A stretch of DNA of 64,000 bases from Pontibacillus yanchengensis (GTDB lineage Bacteria > Bacillota > Bacilli > Bacillales > BH030062), in contig NZ_WMEU01000001.1 of assembly GCF_009856295.1 (NCBI RefSeq), positions 186,001 through 250,000 on the forward strand, given 5' to 3'. The notes beneath the pieces were generated by a model. The model searched no databases, was not told the DNA's origin, and worked only from the letters and a program-made list of their open reading frames with translations. Shown in pieces: positions 17,380-26,999 of the stretch. The first letter of the stretch is position 1. The number at the start of each line of letters is the position of its first letter. A program made the position numbers and the translations under genes.

Positions 17380-18498
17380 TTATACTTTTTCAACTGGCAA
17401 AAGCACACGAAAGATACTGCCATTTGGATTATGGTCATGTACCTCTAATTTTCCATTATGCTTCTCTAGTATTTGATGTGTAATCATTAACCCTAACCCT
17501 GTACCGTTTTTTTTCGTTGTGAAAAACGGTTCTTTTATTTTGTTAATCAAATGTTTTGGAACTCCAGGACCTTCATCTATAATATCTATAAATACGAATT
17601 GTTCTTTTGTGTAGGTTGAAATTGTAATTTTTCCGCCATTCTCCATGACTTCAACTGCATTCTTTATTAAATTAATAAAAACTTGTTTAATTTGAGATCT
17701 ATCACAAGAAACCATAAATTCTTCCTCACATTGAAGAACAAGATCGATATGATGAAGTTTTGCTTGAGATTGTAGCAACGTACACACATCTTTAATCATT
17801 GAAAGAAGTGGCTCGCTTTTACGTTCATTAGTCATTGGTTTTGATATGAATAATAGCTCTGATGTAATCGTCTCAATCTTTTCGATTTCTTCGTTCATAA
17901 TCGTATAATACCCATCTTCATCCTCAGATCCAACCTGAAGTAGCTGAAGGAATCCCTTTAAAGAAGTTAGCGGATTACGAATTTCATGCGCGATACCAGC
18001 TGCTAATTGACCGGCGACGGACATTTTTTCTGAACGAATCATCATTTCTTCAGCTTCTTTTTTATCTGATATATCTTTCATCAATGCGAGAATTTCCTCT
18101 TCTCCCGCATCCCCTTCTTGTAATGACACAATCGTCTCTACCCATATGTACTTTCCACTTTTTTGTTTTACTTGCAAATCAATAGTTGTAGGTATGGTTG
18201 GATTTGACCAGAATGTTTGCTTGAGTTTCTCTTGATCTTGAGGTGAAAAATAATCAAGTGCGTTTTCACTAATAAGATCGGATGAGTCAAATCCTAAGAG
18301 CCGTTTAACGGAAGAGGATAGATATTGAAATTTCCCTTGTTTGTCACATACACAAATGACATCAAATCCGTTTTCCTCTATCCAATTTAGGTAGGAGCTA
18401 GGTAAATCAGACAGTGAAACGTAACTTTTTTTTGATGCATGATCTTTATGATTATGAGTATAGTTATCATTTATTGGTTGTCGAGAATGATTATTCAT
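17380..18498 (-). CDS. Soluble PAS-domain sensor histidine kinase of the sporulation (KinA/KinE-like) type
   Basis: A 372-aa cytosolic kinase: poorly ordered N-terminus, PAS domain ~37-125 with PAC ~113-148, dimerisation/phosphoacceptor helix with His171 in GIAHEIRNPLTSLKG, then a catalytic domain with N-box NLIKNAVEV (276-284), G1 DEGPGVP (~308) and G2 GTGLGLMI. No membrane segment and no cognate response regulator beside it, the pattern of orphan kinases feeding the Spo0F phosphorelay. Start at ATG 18498 with AGGGGGCGG upstream. Which Kin it equals cannot be assigned. Confidence 0.88.
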   Translation of the reverse strand: MNNHSRQPINDNYTHNHKDHASKKSYVSLSDLPSSYLNWIEENGFDVICVCDKQGKFQYLSSSVKRLLGFDSSDLISENALDYFSPQDQEKLKQTFWSNPTIPTTIDLQVKQKSGKYIWVETIVSLQEGDAGEEEILALMKDISDKKEAEEMMIRSEKMSVAGQLAAGIAHEIRNPLTSLKGFLQLLQVGSEDEDGYYTIMNEEIEKIETITSELLFISKPMTNERKSEPLLSMIKDVCTLLQSQAKLHHIDLVLQCEEEFMVSCDRSQIKQVFINLIKNAVEVMENGGKITISTYTKEQFVFIDIIDEGPGVPKHLINKIKEPFFTTKKNGTGLGLMITHQILEKHNGKLEVHDHNPNGSIFRVLLPVEKV

Positions 18499-18784
18499 CC
18501 ATCCGCCCCCTAACCTTTACAGGACATACTAACATTTTATCCCACAAAATTCACTTTCTTCAAGAAAAGTTGAAAAAAATCATCAAAATTTATAAAAATA
18601 TTGATTGATTTACATCAGGTTATATTCTCTTGTCATTCTATTCGAAACATTTTATAATATTCTTGTCGAAATTTAATCTCTTCTACATTATGTTTTCTTT
18701 TTATTCATGATTAGCTTTATAGACCTGTAAGGTTTTCTGTGCTATTCTAACCATAATAAGGACGAGTTAGAAAAGGTGATTGAT

Positions 18785-19213
18785 TTGAATACCGTATTTG
18801 CCATATTTATTGTACTTTGGACCTGTACGATGGTTGGACTGTTAGCAATAGGCGGTTATTTTATGTTCCGTAAATTTCTTAAGCGATTGCCAAAAGATGA
18901 TGGTAAGTCCATTATTGATTGGGAGGAACATTACATTAATGAAACCCTACATATGTGGGGAGAAGAACAAAGAGCATTTTTGGAAGAGCTTGTGACACCA
19001 GTTCCTGAACTTTTCAGAGATGTTGCCAGACAAAAGATTGCTGGCCGAATCTCACAGGTTGCTATTGAAAAGAACAAAAATGCCATAACCCAAGAAGTGA
19101 TTATTGAAGGGTATATCCTAGCAACACCTAAACGAGATCACAAATTTCTTAAACAGACGTTAGATGAAAAAAATATAGATGTTCAACCTTATCTACCACT
19201 ATTCGAAAAATAA
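18785..19213 (+). CDS. yneK: DUF2621 membrane-anchored protein YneK
   Basis: A protein of about 142 aa with one N-terminal transmembrane helix (FAIFIVLWTCTMVGLLAIGGYFMF) followed by a soluble domain starting KRLPKDDGKSIIDWEEHYI, characteristic of YneK beside the ccd genes. Role unknown. Start uncertain: TTG at 18785 has AAGGTGAT at proper distance; GTG at 18776 is the alternative but overlaps that site. Convergent with ccdC across a shared terminator. Confidence 0.82.
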   Translation: MNTVFAIFIVLWTCTMVGLLAIGGYFMFRKFLKRLPKDDGKSIIDWEEHYINETLHMWGEEQRAFLEELVTPVPELFRDVARQKIAGRISQVAIEKNKNAITQEVIIEGYILATPKRDHKFLKQTLDEKNIDVQPYLPLFEK

Positions 19214-19237
19214 CCCCCGCGAGAGCGAGGGTTATTT
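19208..19237 (+). terminator. Bidirectional terminator between yneK and ccdC
   Basis: Stem AAATAACCCCCGC / GCGAGGGTTATTT (one mismatch) with a 4-base loop; contains the ccdC stop codon and lies at the yneK stop. Confidence 0.88.
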
Positions 19238-19729
19238 TTGTGCCGCAATATCTTGCATACTTTCAGAGCGTTTAACCTCTTTTTCAAGACGTACATATTT
19301 AACGAGCATGGCAATTCGCCAGGACACAATCATACCAAACGCTAATAAGAAAAACATGCCACTAGTCTCTCCTACAGAGACCGTTTGTCCAATAATAAGT
19401 TTTAATATAATACGTAAGATTAAGAGGCCTATTAATATAAACACAAATGCTTTTGAAGGTTTTAAATAGATATCTTGTTTTCGCACTTCAAATTTAGATG
19501 TCTTGATTAAGAAAATGGAAAATAATACGCCTACTGACATAGCTTCCAAAACCTGTGTGCCATGCACTTGAAAGGGTTCAAATAAGAACATCAGAGCTCC
19601 TGTACTCATAAAGATAGGGGGCAATATAATTTTTTTTATGGAGGCAGGTTTTTTGGCTGCTCGCATTCGAATAAAAATCATCATTGTTGCCATAATTGCC
19701 GCAACAACTGTACTAGCTACAACCCACAT
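19232..19729 (-). CDS. ccdC: CcdC family membrane protein
   Basis: A 165-aa multi-pass membrane protein (about five spans) matching CcdC/YneJ by sequence pattern (FIRMRAAKKPASIKKIILPPIFMSTG, FEPFQVHG) and by position in the ccdA-ccdB-ccdC cluster. In B. subtilis ccdC lies in the cytochrome c maturation operon, but only ccdA is essential there, so the biochemical role of CcdC is unclear. 48 bases separate it from ccdB. Confidence 0.88.
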   Translation of the reverse strand: MWVVASTVVAAIMATMMIFIRMRAAKKPASIKKIILPPIFMSTGALMFLFEPFQVHGTQVLEAMSVGVLFSIFLIKTSKFEVRKQDIYLKPSKAFVFILIGLLILRIILKLIIGQTVSVGETSGMFFLLAFGMIVSWRIAMLVKYVRLEKEVKRSESMQDIAAQK

Positions 19730-19777
19730 AACATATCAACTCTTTCTAAAGTCCCTAAACTTATGTACACTAAGCCT

Positions 19778-20137
19778 TTAGCCTAGTACACGATTAATTG
19801 CTTCTAACACTCTACTTTCATCAAATGGCTTTACGATAAAGTCTTTAGCCCCTGCTTCAATCGCTTCTACAACCATTTTTTGTTGCCCCATTGCAGAGCA
19901 CATTACAATTTTAGCCTTAGGATTATTAGAAAGAATTTTCTTCAATGCATCTAATCCATTAAGTTCTGGCATTGTAATGTCCATGGTAACTAACTCAGGT
20001 TGTTCGCCTTCAAACATCTCAACAGCTTGTTGACCATTTTCAGCTTCACCAACCAACTCATGACCACCTTTTTGCAAGATGTTAGACAAAGTCAATCTCA
20101 TAAATTTAGCATCATCTACGATTAAGATTCTAGCCAA
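19778..20137 (-). CDS. ccdB: CheY-like single-domain response regulator CcdB (YneI)
   Basis: A 119-aa receiver domain without output domain: acidic pair Asp8/Asp9, phospho-acceptor Asp53 (TMDITMP), Ser81 and Lys103 (VKPF) all present, so phosphorylation is feasible. Starts with TTG at 20137 preceded by GGGGAGGGG. Located in the ccd cluster as in B. subtilis, where its partner kinase is unknown. The orphan PAS kinase 1.3 kb downstream is a conceivable donor, by proximity only. Confidence 0.9.
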   Translation of the reverse strand: MARILIVDDAKFMRLTLSNILQKGGHELVGEAENGQQAVEMFEGEQPELVTMDITMPELNGLDALKKILSNNPKAKIVMCSAMGQQKMVVEAIEAGAKDFIVKPFDESRVLEAINRVLG

Positions 20138-20167
20138 GCCAATCCCCTCCCCTGCGTTGTATTCCGT

Positions 20168-20593
20168 TTATTGATCGTTTGCAATAGATAATATAATGGT
20201 TAATGTAATCCCCACAACTGTTAAGTACACGCCTAGATCAAATAACAAAGCTGTCGCTAGCTCTACTTCTCCAAGAATAGGAATATGTGAAAAATGCGCA
20301 AAGGTTTGACTCAGAAATGGTTCACCATACACGAATGAACCCATACCCGTAAGTACAGCCGTTAACAATCCTATCGGAATTAGGTAACGAAAATTAATAG
20401 GTATGATTTTTTTCACAGAATCGAATCCATATGTCATATACATTAAAACTACTGCAGCAGCAGTCATTAGCCCTCCAATAAATCCTCCGCCTGGAGCATT
20501 ATGGCCAGCTATAAATAAGTAAATAGAAAATGCCAATAGTATAAAGGCAATTAGTATCGTCGTGGTTCGTAAAATTAAGTCATTCGTCCTCAT
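20168..20593 (-). CDS. Stand-alone MrpB/MnhB-type Na+/H+ antiporter subunit
   Basis: A 141-aa membrane protein with the MnhB domain signature: GHNAPGGGFIGGLMTAAA (about residues 30-48), four membrane spans and the family's C-terminal ALLFDLGVYLTVVG. In complete Mrp antiporters seven subunits are encoded together; here B stands alone between ccdA and ccdB, where B. subtilis has no such gene. Start at ATG 20593, 8 bases after AAAGGAG; GTG two codons upstream is too close to that site. It may pair with an Mrp complex encoded elsewhere or act alone; neither is shown. Confidence 0.88.
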   Translation of the reverse strand: MRTNDLILRTTTILIAFILLAFSIYLFIAGHNAPGGGFIGGLMTAAAVVLMYMTYGFDSVKKIIPINFRYLIPIGLLTAVLTGMGSFVYGEPFLSQTFAHFSHIPILGEVELATALLFDLGVYLTVVGITLTIILSIANDQ

Positions 20594-20660
20594 TGACACT
20601 TCTCCTTTATTTCAACTTATCTTAATGATAATACAAATAAGAAAACAATGCCATCCTCGA

Positions 20661-21365
20661 TTAAAAACCACTAAACCCAAATAGTCCTGCAAGGTATGAG
20701 GTAAGCTTTGTCATTAAATCAAAAAATAAGAAAACACCCATAAAAATCATAACATAACCGCCGATTTTGACTAGTTTAGCACTGTTTTGCTTAATCCAGT
20801 TAATTTGTCCAATGAAGAAGGACAGTAGTAGAAATGGTACAGAAAACCCTAATGAATAGGCAACCATATAAATAACGCTATTACCAGGATTTGAAGCAGC
20901 TAATGCTAAAACAGAACCAAGGATTGGACCTGTACAAGGAGTCCATCCCATTGAAAATGCCATACCAATTACAAGAGAACCTAAATAGCCACCTGGTCTA
21001 TTTTTAAAATGAATTTTTCGATCCTTCATTAGAAATTCAAAATTAAAGACTCCAATAATAACAAATCCGAAGAATACAATTAAAATTGCTCCTATCTGAC
21101 GTATGAAATCCTGGTATTGATAAAGAAACTCTCCCAAGAAACTCGTCGAATAACCTAAAACAATAAAAATGCTTGAAAAACCAAGTAAGAAGAAAATAGT
21201 ATGTAGCACACTTCTTCTATTAAGCATAGCATTCTCGGATTTTAATTCATTTACACTCATTCCAGTAATATAAGAAAGAAATGCTGGATAAAGCGGTAAT
21301 ACACAAGGAGAAATAAACGATAAGAAACCTGCTCCAAACGCTAGAAATATATTTAAATCTGACAC
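20661..21365 (-). CDS. ccdA: Cytochrome c biogenesis membrane protein CcdA
   Basis: Passes reducing equivalents from cytosolic thioredoxin across the membrane for cytochrome c maturation and spore-related thiol reduction (StoA/ResA). The 234-aa protein has six spans and the redox cysteine pair Cys21 ([14 protein letters not shown]) and Cys144 (GWTPCTGP). Start chosen as GTG 21365 (AAAGGGTG upstream; product [17 protein letters not shown] aligns with CcdA starts); ATG 21389 has no ribosome site. First gene of a ccdA-mrpB-ccdB-ccdC run. Confidence 0.95.
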   Translation of the reverse strand: MSDLNIFLAFGAGFLSFISPCVLPLYPAFLSYITGMSVNELKSENAMLNRRSVLHTIFFLLGFSSIFIVLGYSTSFLGEFLYQYQDFIRQIGAILIVFFGFVIIGVFNFEFLMKDRKIHFKNRPGGYLGSLVIGMAFSMGWTPCTGPILGSVLALAASNPGNSVIYMVAYSLGFSVPFLLLSFFIGQINWIKQNSAKLVKIGGYVMIFMGVFLFFDLMTKLTSYLAGLFGFSGF

Positions 21366-21743
21366 GTCTTTACACCCTTTCAAAAACATAATGAAAAGTC
21401 CTTATAAGGACCCTATTATCTACTTCTTTAGTCTACTTGTAATTGTAAATAAAAATGACGTTGCATTCTATGAAAAGTACCTACAAGTTTATGACGTTTT
21501 TGTGACGATAATACTTGTTTGATTCTTCTGTCTTATGTACTACATACTTATAAAGAATTCACTATTTTGTAGTCGAGTATAGAAAAACTGAGCTAGTAGG
21601 TAGCAAGGTACGTACTAAGAACTGCACGAGGGAGTTACAATCAATGTAGATTTCCAACTAATGGTTTTAACCTTGCTTCTTCTTAAAATAGCAGATCATA
21701 AAGCAAACACTCTACTCTATCAAGGTATAATTTTCTTTTTAAT
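21366..21743. other. Intergenic region upstream of ccdA
   Basis: About 380 bases between ccdA and the yneF terminator. It contains the perfect palindrome GTCCTTATAAGGAC close to the ccdA start (about 21396-21409), which may be an operator or small hairpin. No open frame with a ribosome site, no RNA gene and no repeat shared with the other elements was seen. Confidence 0.5.
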
Positions 21744-21779
21744 ATAAAATCCTTCTTCAAAGTAGAAGAAGGATTTTAT
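21744..21779 (-). terminator. Terminator of the sirA-yneF unit
   Basis: Perfect 15-bp stem ATAAAATCCTTCTTC / GAAGAAGGATTTTAT, 6-base loop, just past the yneF stop. Confidence 0.92.
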
Positions 21780-21788
21780 GATCACCAT

Positions 21789-22013
21789 TTATTTTTGTTG
21801 CTGTTGATTATTCATGGCTCGCATCATCTGATTAATTTTCTTCTGCGATGGCTTCTGTCCCATCTGCATCATTAACGTACGTAGCATTTGTTCATTAATT
21901 GGTGGGTTCTTCTTTAAATAGTTCATCATGTACTTTCTAGCAATAAAAAACCCTAGCGCGACGCCTGCTAGAAGTGTTATAAGGGCGATAACAATAACCC
22001 AAATGGTACCCAT
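21789..22013 (-). CDS. yneF: UPF0154 membrane protein YneF
   Basis: A 74-aa single-span protein: N-terminal helix ([21 protein letters not shown]), then [29 protein letters not shown] and a [14 protein letters not shown] tail, the complete UPF0154 signature. Function unknown. Start set at 22013 with GGAGG 11 bases upstream; an extension to 22046 adds residues not typical of the family. Lies 70 bases after sirA, as in B. subtilis. Confidence 0.92.
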   Translation of the reverse strand: MGTIWVIVIALITLLAGVALGFFIARKYMMNYLKKNPPINEQMLRTLMMQMGQKPSQKKINQMMRAMNNQQQQK

Positions 22014-22083
22014 AATACAAATTTCCTCCTTCGTGTTGTCTCTCAAACATTATAGTAAATCAACAGAGAGAATACAATAGGAG

Positions 22084-22521
22084 CTAAAGAATAGCTTCTT
22101 TTTTAATAGGCGCTACCCATCCATAATGACTGTACGCTGTATCGATGATAAAAAAAGACGGGTGTATGGACCTGAGTGTATCAAACAAAACTTCTTCTGC
22201 CTGATGTAAATTTTCTGCGTAGAAACATACTTCACGATCATTTTTTTGTGTTAATCGAACTGATTTGCCTTGATGTTGTATATAAAATGAGGCTTCATTC
22301 TCTTCAAAAGATAACTCCACAGGCTTTCGTAATTTTGTTGCGATATGTTGAATAAGCAGATCTAAAGGTAACGGTTTGATAACTTCACTAAATTGAAGTT
22401 GATAAATAGAGCTTCCTTGATTATGTCTCCATTCTTGCAAAAACTGAAAAAGAACACCTGTTTTATGGAAATAATGATACGAAAATTCATCTTTTACCCA
22501 ATAAATCGTATATTCACGCAT
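22084..22521 (-). CDS. sirA: Sporulation inhibitor of replication SirA
   Basis: In B. subtilis SirA (YneE) is made under Spo0A control and binds DnaA domain I to block new rounds of replication at sporulation onset. The 145-aa product keeps the family's start (YTIYWVKDEFSYHYFHK), a variable middle and a conserved end (ILFDTLRS-like VLFDTLRSIHPSFF, YGWVAPIK). Divergence in the middle is normal for SirA. Synteny tkt-sirA-yneF-ccdA is conserved. No Spo0A box was confidently read. Confidence 0.88.
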   Translation of the reverse strand: MREYTIYWVKDEFSYHYFHKTGVLFQFLQEWRHNQGSSIYQLQFSEVIKPLPLDLLIQHIATKLRKPVELSFEENEASFYIQHQGKSVRLTQKNDREVCFYAENLHQAEEVLFDTLRSIHPSFFIIDTAYSHYGWVAPIKKEAIL

Positions 22522-22612
22522 CGCCTGTCCCTCCCATTAGAGTCATGATACCCCAATAAAAGTAAAAAATGTGTCAAATATGGTAGGTGAACATTTGAAA
22601 TTTTTGTCGAAA

Positions 22613-22641
22613 AAGCCCCCTGTTTACCAAACAGGGGGCTT
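22613..22641 (-). terminator. Terminator of the transketolase gene
   Basis: GC-rich stem AAGCCCCCTGTT / AACAGGGGGCTT with a 5-base loop; minus-strand tail TTTTTCG. Confidence 0.93.
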
Positions 22642-22651
22642 ACTTTACATC

Positions 22652-24646
22652 TTACTTTAATAGGTTTTCTACTTTTTGTACAACATTCTCTACTGTAAAT
22701 CCATATTGTTCCATTACTGTATTGCCTGGGGCAGAAGCACCAAAGCCATCTATTCCAAGAACATCGCCCTCATCACCTACATAACGCTCCCAACCTAATG
22801 GGGAAGCCATTTCAAGAGCAAGACGCTTCTTCACTGAGCTTGGTAGTACTTCTTCTTTATATGCTTTATCTTGAACGTTAAAGCGATCCCAAGAAGGCAT
22901 GCTTACTACGCTAGTATCGATTCCTTTTTCACGTAATGTTTCTTGAGCACGCACAGCTAATTGTACTTCTGAACCAGTTGCGAGTAGAAGTGCATCAGCT
23001 TGGTCTTTTTGTGCAGGACTAATCGTATAAGCACCTTTCTTAACACCTTCATAGCTAGTACCTTTAAGTGTTGGGAGGCCTTGACGTGTTAGCACAAGAG
23101 CATTTGCTTGTTCATTGGATTCAAGCGCTAGGCGCCAAGCAGCCCTTGTTTCATTTCCGTCTGCTGGACGAATAACTGAAAGGTTAGGCATCGCTCGTAA
23201 TGACGGTAATTGTTCAATTGGTTCATGAGTTGGACCATCTTCACCTACTGCAATAGAGTCATGGGTGAAAACATACGTAACTGGTGCTCCCATTAGAGCG
23301 GACAGACGAATGGCTGGACGCATATAGTCACTAAATACAAAGAATGTACCGCCATATACTTTTAATCCACCGTGCAGAGCCATTCCATTTAAGGCACAAG
23401 CCATAGCAAATTCGCGCACACCAAACCAAATGTTACGACCTGCATAATTATTGCGAGAAAAGTCGTCCTCTTCTTTCACAGTCGTTTTGTTAGATCCGGC
23501 AAGGTCAGCACTTCCGCCAAAGAAATAAGGAACTTCTTTTGATAGAGCATTAATCATTTCACCTGACGCAGCTCTTGTAGCCACTTTATCTTCACCTGGA
23601 GTGAAGCTAGGAAGTTTATCCTCCCAACCTTCAGGAAGTTCATCATGAATAGCTAGTTCAAATTCAGCACCTAATTCTGGATATGCTTCTTTGTATTGGG
23701 ATAGCAATTCGTTCCAATTACGTTCTGCTTCTTCCCCTTGCGTACGTACTTTCGTTTCGAAATCTTGATACACATCAGCTGGTACATGGAAAAGCTCATG
23801 TTCCCAATTGTAATGTTCTTTGGCTGCCTGTACTTCTTCCTCACCTAGTGGAGCACCGTGAGAATCAGCTTTCCCTGATTTATTAGGAGAACCATACCCA
23901 ATGACTGTTTTTACTTCAATCATAGTAGGTTGTGTTGTATTTTCTTTAGCTTTTTGAAGAGCCTGACGAATGGTTGCAATATCTGTGCCATCTTCTACAC
24001 GAAGGACTTGCCATCCATATGCTTCAAATTTTTTCTCTACATCTTCTGAGAATGAACGGTGAAGATCGCCATCAAGTGAAATATCATTAGAATCGTATAG
24101 AACGACTAGTTTTCCTAATCCTAGGTGGCCAGCTAGAGAAGCTGCTTCTTGAGAGACACCTTCCATTAAATCACCATCGCCGCAAATTGCGTACGTATAA
24201 TGATCAACGATTGGATAGTTTTCTTTGTTGTATTTAGCTGCTAAATGCGTTTCAGCCATAGCCATTCCAACAGACATAGCGATTCCCTGACCAAGTGGTC
24301 CTGTTGTAGCTTCCACTCCGTCTGTGTGTTTAAACTCAGGATGACCTGGAGTTTTAGATCCCCATTGACGGAATTCTTTTAAGTCATCCATCGTAACGTT
24401 ATACCCTGATAAATGTAGTAGGCTATATAGCAACATGGACCCGTGTCCTGCTGATAATACAAAGCGATCACGGTTAAACCATGATGAGTGCTTAGGATTG
24501 TGTTGCATGAACTCTGTCCAAAGCGTGTACGCCATTGGAGCTGCCCCCATAGGCATTCCTGGGTGTCCTGATCCTGCTTTTTCTACCGCATCAATGGATA
24601 ATGTGCGGATGGTGTTAATTGATTGTTGTTCGATTTGTTCTGACAT
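22652..24646 (-). CDS. tkt: Transketolase
   Basis: Thiamine-diphosphate enzyme of the non-oxidative pentose phosphate pathway moving two-carbon units between sugar phosphates. The 664-aa length is standard. The TPP-binding motif GDGDL...E lies at 156 onward, substrate His residues appear in GSGHPGMP (26-33) and GHGS (67-70), and the pyrimidine-binding region [22 protein letters not shown] is intact. AAAGGGG precedes the ATG. Flanked by its own terminator and separated from ynzC by about 250 bases. Confidence 0.97.
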   Translation of the reverse strand: MSEQIEQQSINTIRTLSIDAVEKAGSGHPGMPMGAAPMAYTLWTEFMQHNPKHSSWFNRDRFVLSAGHGSMLLYSLLHLSGYNVTMDDLKEFRQWGSKTPGHPEFKHTDGVEATTGPLGQGIAMSVGMAMAETHLAAKYNKENYPIVDHYTYAICGDGDLMEGVSQEAASLAGHLGLGKLVVLYDSNDISLDGDLHRSFSEDVEKKFEAYGWQVLRVEDGTDIATIRQALQKAKENTTQPTMIEVKTVIGYGSPNKSGKADSHGAPLGEEEVQAAKEHYNWEHELFHVPADVYQDFETKVRTQGEEAERNWNELLSQYKEAYPELGAEFELAIHDELPEGWEDKLPSFTPGEDKVATRAASGEMINALSKEVPYFFGGSADLAGSNKTTVKEEDDFSRNNYAGRNIWFGVREFAMACALNGMALHGGLKVYGGTFFVFSDYMRPAIRLSALMGAPVTYVFTHDSIAVGEDGPTHEPIEQLPSLRAMPNLSVIRPADGNETRAAWRLALESNEQANALVLTRQGLPTLKGTSYEGVKKGAYTISPAQKDQADALLLATGSEVQLAVRAQETLREKGIDTSVVSMPSWDRFNVQDKAYKEEVLPSSVKKRLALEMASPLGWERYVGDEGDVLGIDGFGASAPGNTVMEQYGFTVENVVQKVENLLK

Positions 24647-24860
24647 GAAACTACCCCTTTCGTACTTCGCGTGTACATACTATGTAACAATTTAATCCTA
24701 TAATGAAATCTGTTAAGTGACAACCGTTCTATCAAAAGAAAATAGAAATTCCCTCATTTGTCACATATATTAGGATGTTACTAGTTCTAATCTTTATGCC
24801 TTTTATTATTAAAATCGTGTAATTTCACACTAATCAGTTATCCAAGTAAAAAAATAAATG

Positions 24861-24895
24861 AAAAAACCCCGTTACATAGACGTAACAGGATTTTC
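24861..24895 (-). terminator. Terminator after ynzC
   Basis: GTTAC/GTAAC core stem extended by partly paired AAAACCCC / AGGATTTT arms; minus-strand T-rich tail. Confidence 0.7.
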
Positions 24896-24899
24896 AGAA

Positions 24900-25133
24900 T
24901 TAATGCTTTTTATTACGTTCTTTTTCTTCTTTAAGTTTATTAGGTGTTACGTCATTCCCTTCAGGGTCAACAACTTTCACCGATTTCAGATGGTTCTTAA
25001 AGGATTTACGAACATTCTTCAAATATTCCTGACGTAATTCTTGTTGTTCGTCTTGTTCTTCTTTTGTTAATCCTTCATTTTTGGATTTATTGGCTAACTC
25101 ATTAATACGATTAATTTTTTCTTGAGAAAGCAT
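24900..25133 (-). CDS. ynzC: UPF0291/DUF896 protein YnzC
   Basis: A 77-aa charged three-helix protein with the DUF896 signature INRINELANKSKNEGLTKEEQDEQQELRQEYL followed by a conserved tail (VVDPEGNDVTP). In B. subtilis it is the third gene of the SOS-induced yneA-yneB-ynzC operon; here it follows yneB by 172 bases with a terminator-like hairpin between, so co-induction is probably partial. AAAAGGAG precedes the ATG. Confidence 0.93.
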   Translation of the reverse strand: MLSQEKINRINELANKSKNEGLTKEEQDEQQELRQEYLKNVRKSFKNHLKSVKVVDPEGNDVTPNKLKEEKERNKKH

Positions 25134-25252
25134 ATATATCTTCTCCTTTTCTTAAGATGAAACAAAGGTAGCGTTCATTTAATTAACGTTTACACGAGTT
25201 ATATAAAGGAAAATCTATAACAATATTTCATCATTTACATTTCCAATGAAAA

Positions 25253-25282
25253 AAGGCAAGTCCCACGAAGAGTGCTTGCCTT
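25253..25282 (-). terminator. Terminator or attenuator after yneB
   Basis: AAGGCAAG / CTTGCCTT arms with a 14-base loop, minus-strand TTTTTTC tail, 24 bases past the yneB stop. Confidence 0.65.
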
Positions 25283-25305
25283 ACTTGCTAATTATAGTAA
25301 CGTTT

Positions 25306-25995
<690 letters not shown>

Positions 25996-25999
25996 CTAT

Positions 26000-26092
26000 T
26001 TAACTCGTCACCATAGCATAATACATAAATCCTAAGCTGGCTACAAATAATAATATATACGCTACGTCAAGTTTTGATAGATTTTGAAACAT
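26000..26092 (-). CDS. 30-aa single-span membrane microprotein at the yneA position
   Basis: Too short for routine calling. ATG at 26092 has a perfect GGAGG 8 bases upstream. The peptide is MFQNLSKLD followed by a 20-residue hydrophobic helix ([19 protein letters not shown]) and TS. It is the first gene after three LexA boxes and lies 43 bases before yneB, exactly where YneA, the SOS cell-division inhibitor (one N-terminal span plus LysM), is encoded in B. subtilis. The LysM part is absent. It may be a minimal SOS division inhibitor or another small membrane regulator; function is inference. Confidence 0.65.
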   Translation of the reverse strand: MFQNLSKLDVAYILLFVASLGFMYYAMVTS

Positions 26093-26114
26093 GATGATCG
26101 CCTCCATAGAATAA

Positions 26115-26126
26115 GAACTTTTGTTC
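26115..26126. promoter_or_regulatory. LexA (SOS) box 1, yneB side
   Basis: GAACTTTTGTTC, a perfect GAAC-N4-GTTC palindrome, 23 bases upstream of the microprotein ATG. Confidence 0.85.
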
Positions 26127-26151
26127 GCTTTCTTCTAAAATCTATTATATA

Positions 26152-26165
26152 CGAACATTCGTTCT
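26152..26165. promoter_or_regulatory. LexA (SOS) box 2
   Basis: CGAACATTCGTTCT: GAAC-N4-GTTC core intact. The identical 14-mer occurs at the miaA promoter (34862-34875). Central between the divergent microprotein/yneB and lexA genes. Confidence 0.9.
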
Positions 26166-26180
26166 TGTCAACAGATTTTA

Positions 26181-26194
26181 CGAACGAATGTTTG
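26181..26194. promoter_or_regulatory. LexA (SOS) box 3, lexA side
   Basis: CGAACGAATGTTTG, one mismatch from the core, overlapping the lexA -35 hexamer; placed for autoregulation. Confidence 0.85.
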
Positions 26195-26220
26195 TATATC
26201 CTTACCAAGCATGGTATAAT
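26192..26220 (+). promoter_or_regulatory. Sigma-A promoter of lexA
   Basis: TTGTAT and TATAAT separated by exactly 17 bases, 37 bases before the lexA start. Confidence 0.85.
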
Positions 26221-26257
26221 GTCGGTAATAAAACAATATGTACGAGGTGTAATTAAT

Positions 26258-26887
26258 ATGACAAAACTATCAAAAAGGCAGGAAGCAATACTAGATTTCA
26301 TTAAAGACCGTGTTCTCGAAAAAGGTTATCCACCATCCGTAAGAGAAATTGGCGAAGCTGTTGGACTAGCTTCTAGTTCTACCGTCCATGGACATCTTGC
26401 TAGATTAGAGAAGAAAGGCTATATTAGACGCGATCCAACAAAACCAAGAGCAATTGAAGTCCTAGAATTGGAAGAAGGTACTGGGACGCATATCCCTAAA
26501 GGAGAGGCAACTTACGCTCCTGTCATCGGTAAAGTAACCGCTGGGATGCCAATTACAGCTATTGAAAATATTGAAGAATATGTACCTCTTCCTGACACAC
26601 TTGCAGCAGCAGATGATGAAATCTTTGTTCTCGTTGTCCAAGGGGAAAGTATGATTGAAGCAGGAATCCTTGATGGAGATATGGTCATTGTTCGTAAACA
26701 GCAAACCGCCCAAAACGGGGACATTGTAGTTGCAATGACGGAGGATGAAGAAGCAACTGTAAAACGTTTCTTCAAAGAATCTAACTATATACGCTTACAA
26801 CCAGAAAACGCTACAATGGATCCCATTATCGTTCAAAACATAAGTATATTAGGTCGAGTAGTTGGATTATATCGTCATATCCATTAA
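26258..26887 (+). CDS. lexA: SOS repressor LexA
   Basis: Represses SOS genes until RecA filaments trigger self-cleavage. The 209-aa protein has an N-terminal winged HTH ([30 protein letters not shown], 27-56), the cleavage bond Ala95-Gly96 (VTAGMPI), catalytic Ser131 ([10 protein letters not shown]) and Lys169 (EATVKRF). Start at ATG 26258, after ACGAGGTG; longer frame to 26084 would run through the operators and is rejected. Divergent from the yneB unit; three LexA boxes lie between. Confidence 0.97.
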   Translation: MTKLSKRQEAILDFIKDRVLEKGYPPSVREIGEAVGLASSSTVHGHLARLEKKGYIRRDPTKPRAIEVLELEEGTGTHIPKGEATYAPVIGKVTAGMPITAIENIEEYVPLPDTLAAADDEIFVLVVQGESMIEAGILDGDMVIVRKQQTAQNGDIVVAMTEDEEATVKRFFKESNYIRLQPENATMDPIIVQNISILGRVVGLYRHIH

Positions 26888-26931
26888 CATAAAGCTGAAG
26901 CTTGATTAATATCAAAAATCCACAAACAAAT

Positions 26932-26967
26932 AAGAAGAGCTGACCAAAAATAGGTCAGCCCTTCTTT
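26932..26967 (+). terminator. Bidirectional terminator after lexA
   Basis: Stem AAGAAG-GCTGACC / GGTCAGC-CTTCTT with 7-base loop and TTTT tail; also serves the convergent 211-aa gene. Confidence 0.88.
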
Positions 26968-26999
26968 TATGATTCAATTTGATGAACTTTTTCTCACTC

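Noticed and set aside
21600..21720. Possible riboswitch or T-box in the gap upstream of ccdA
   Set aside because: No T-box sequence, no recognisable aptamer core, and the nearest terminator belongs to yneF on the opposite side.
26084..26257. N-terminal extension of lexA
   Set aside because: Would place the LexA boxes and promoter inside the gene; ATG 26258 has a ribosome site and gives the normal length.
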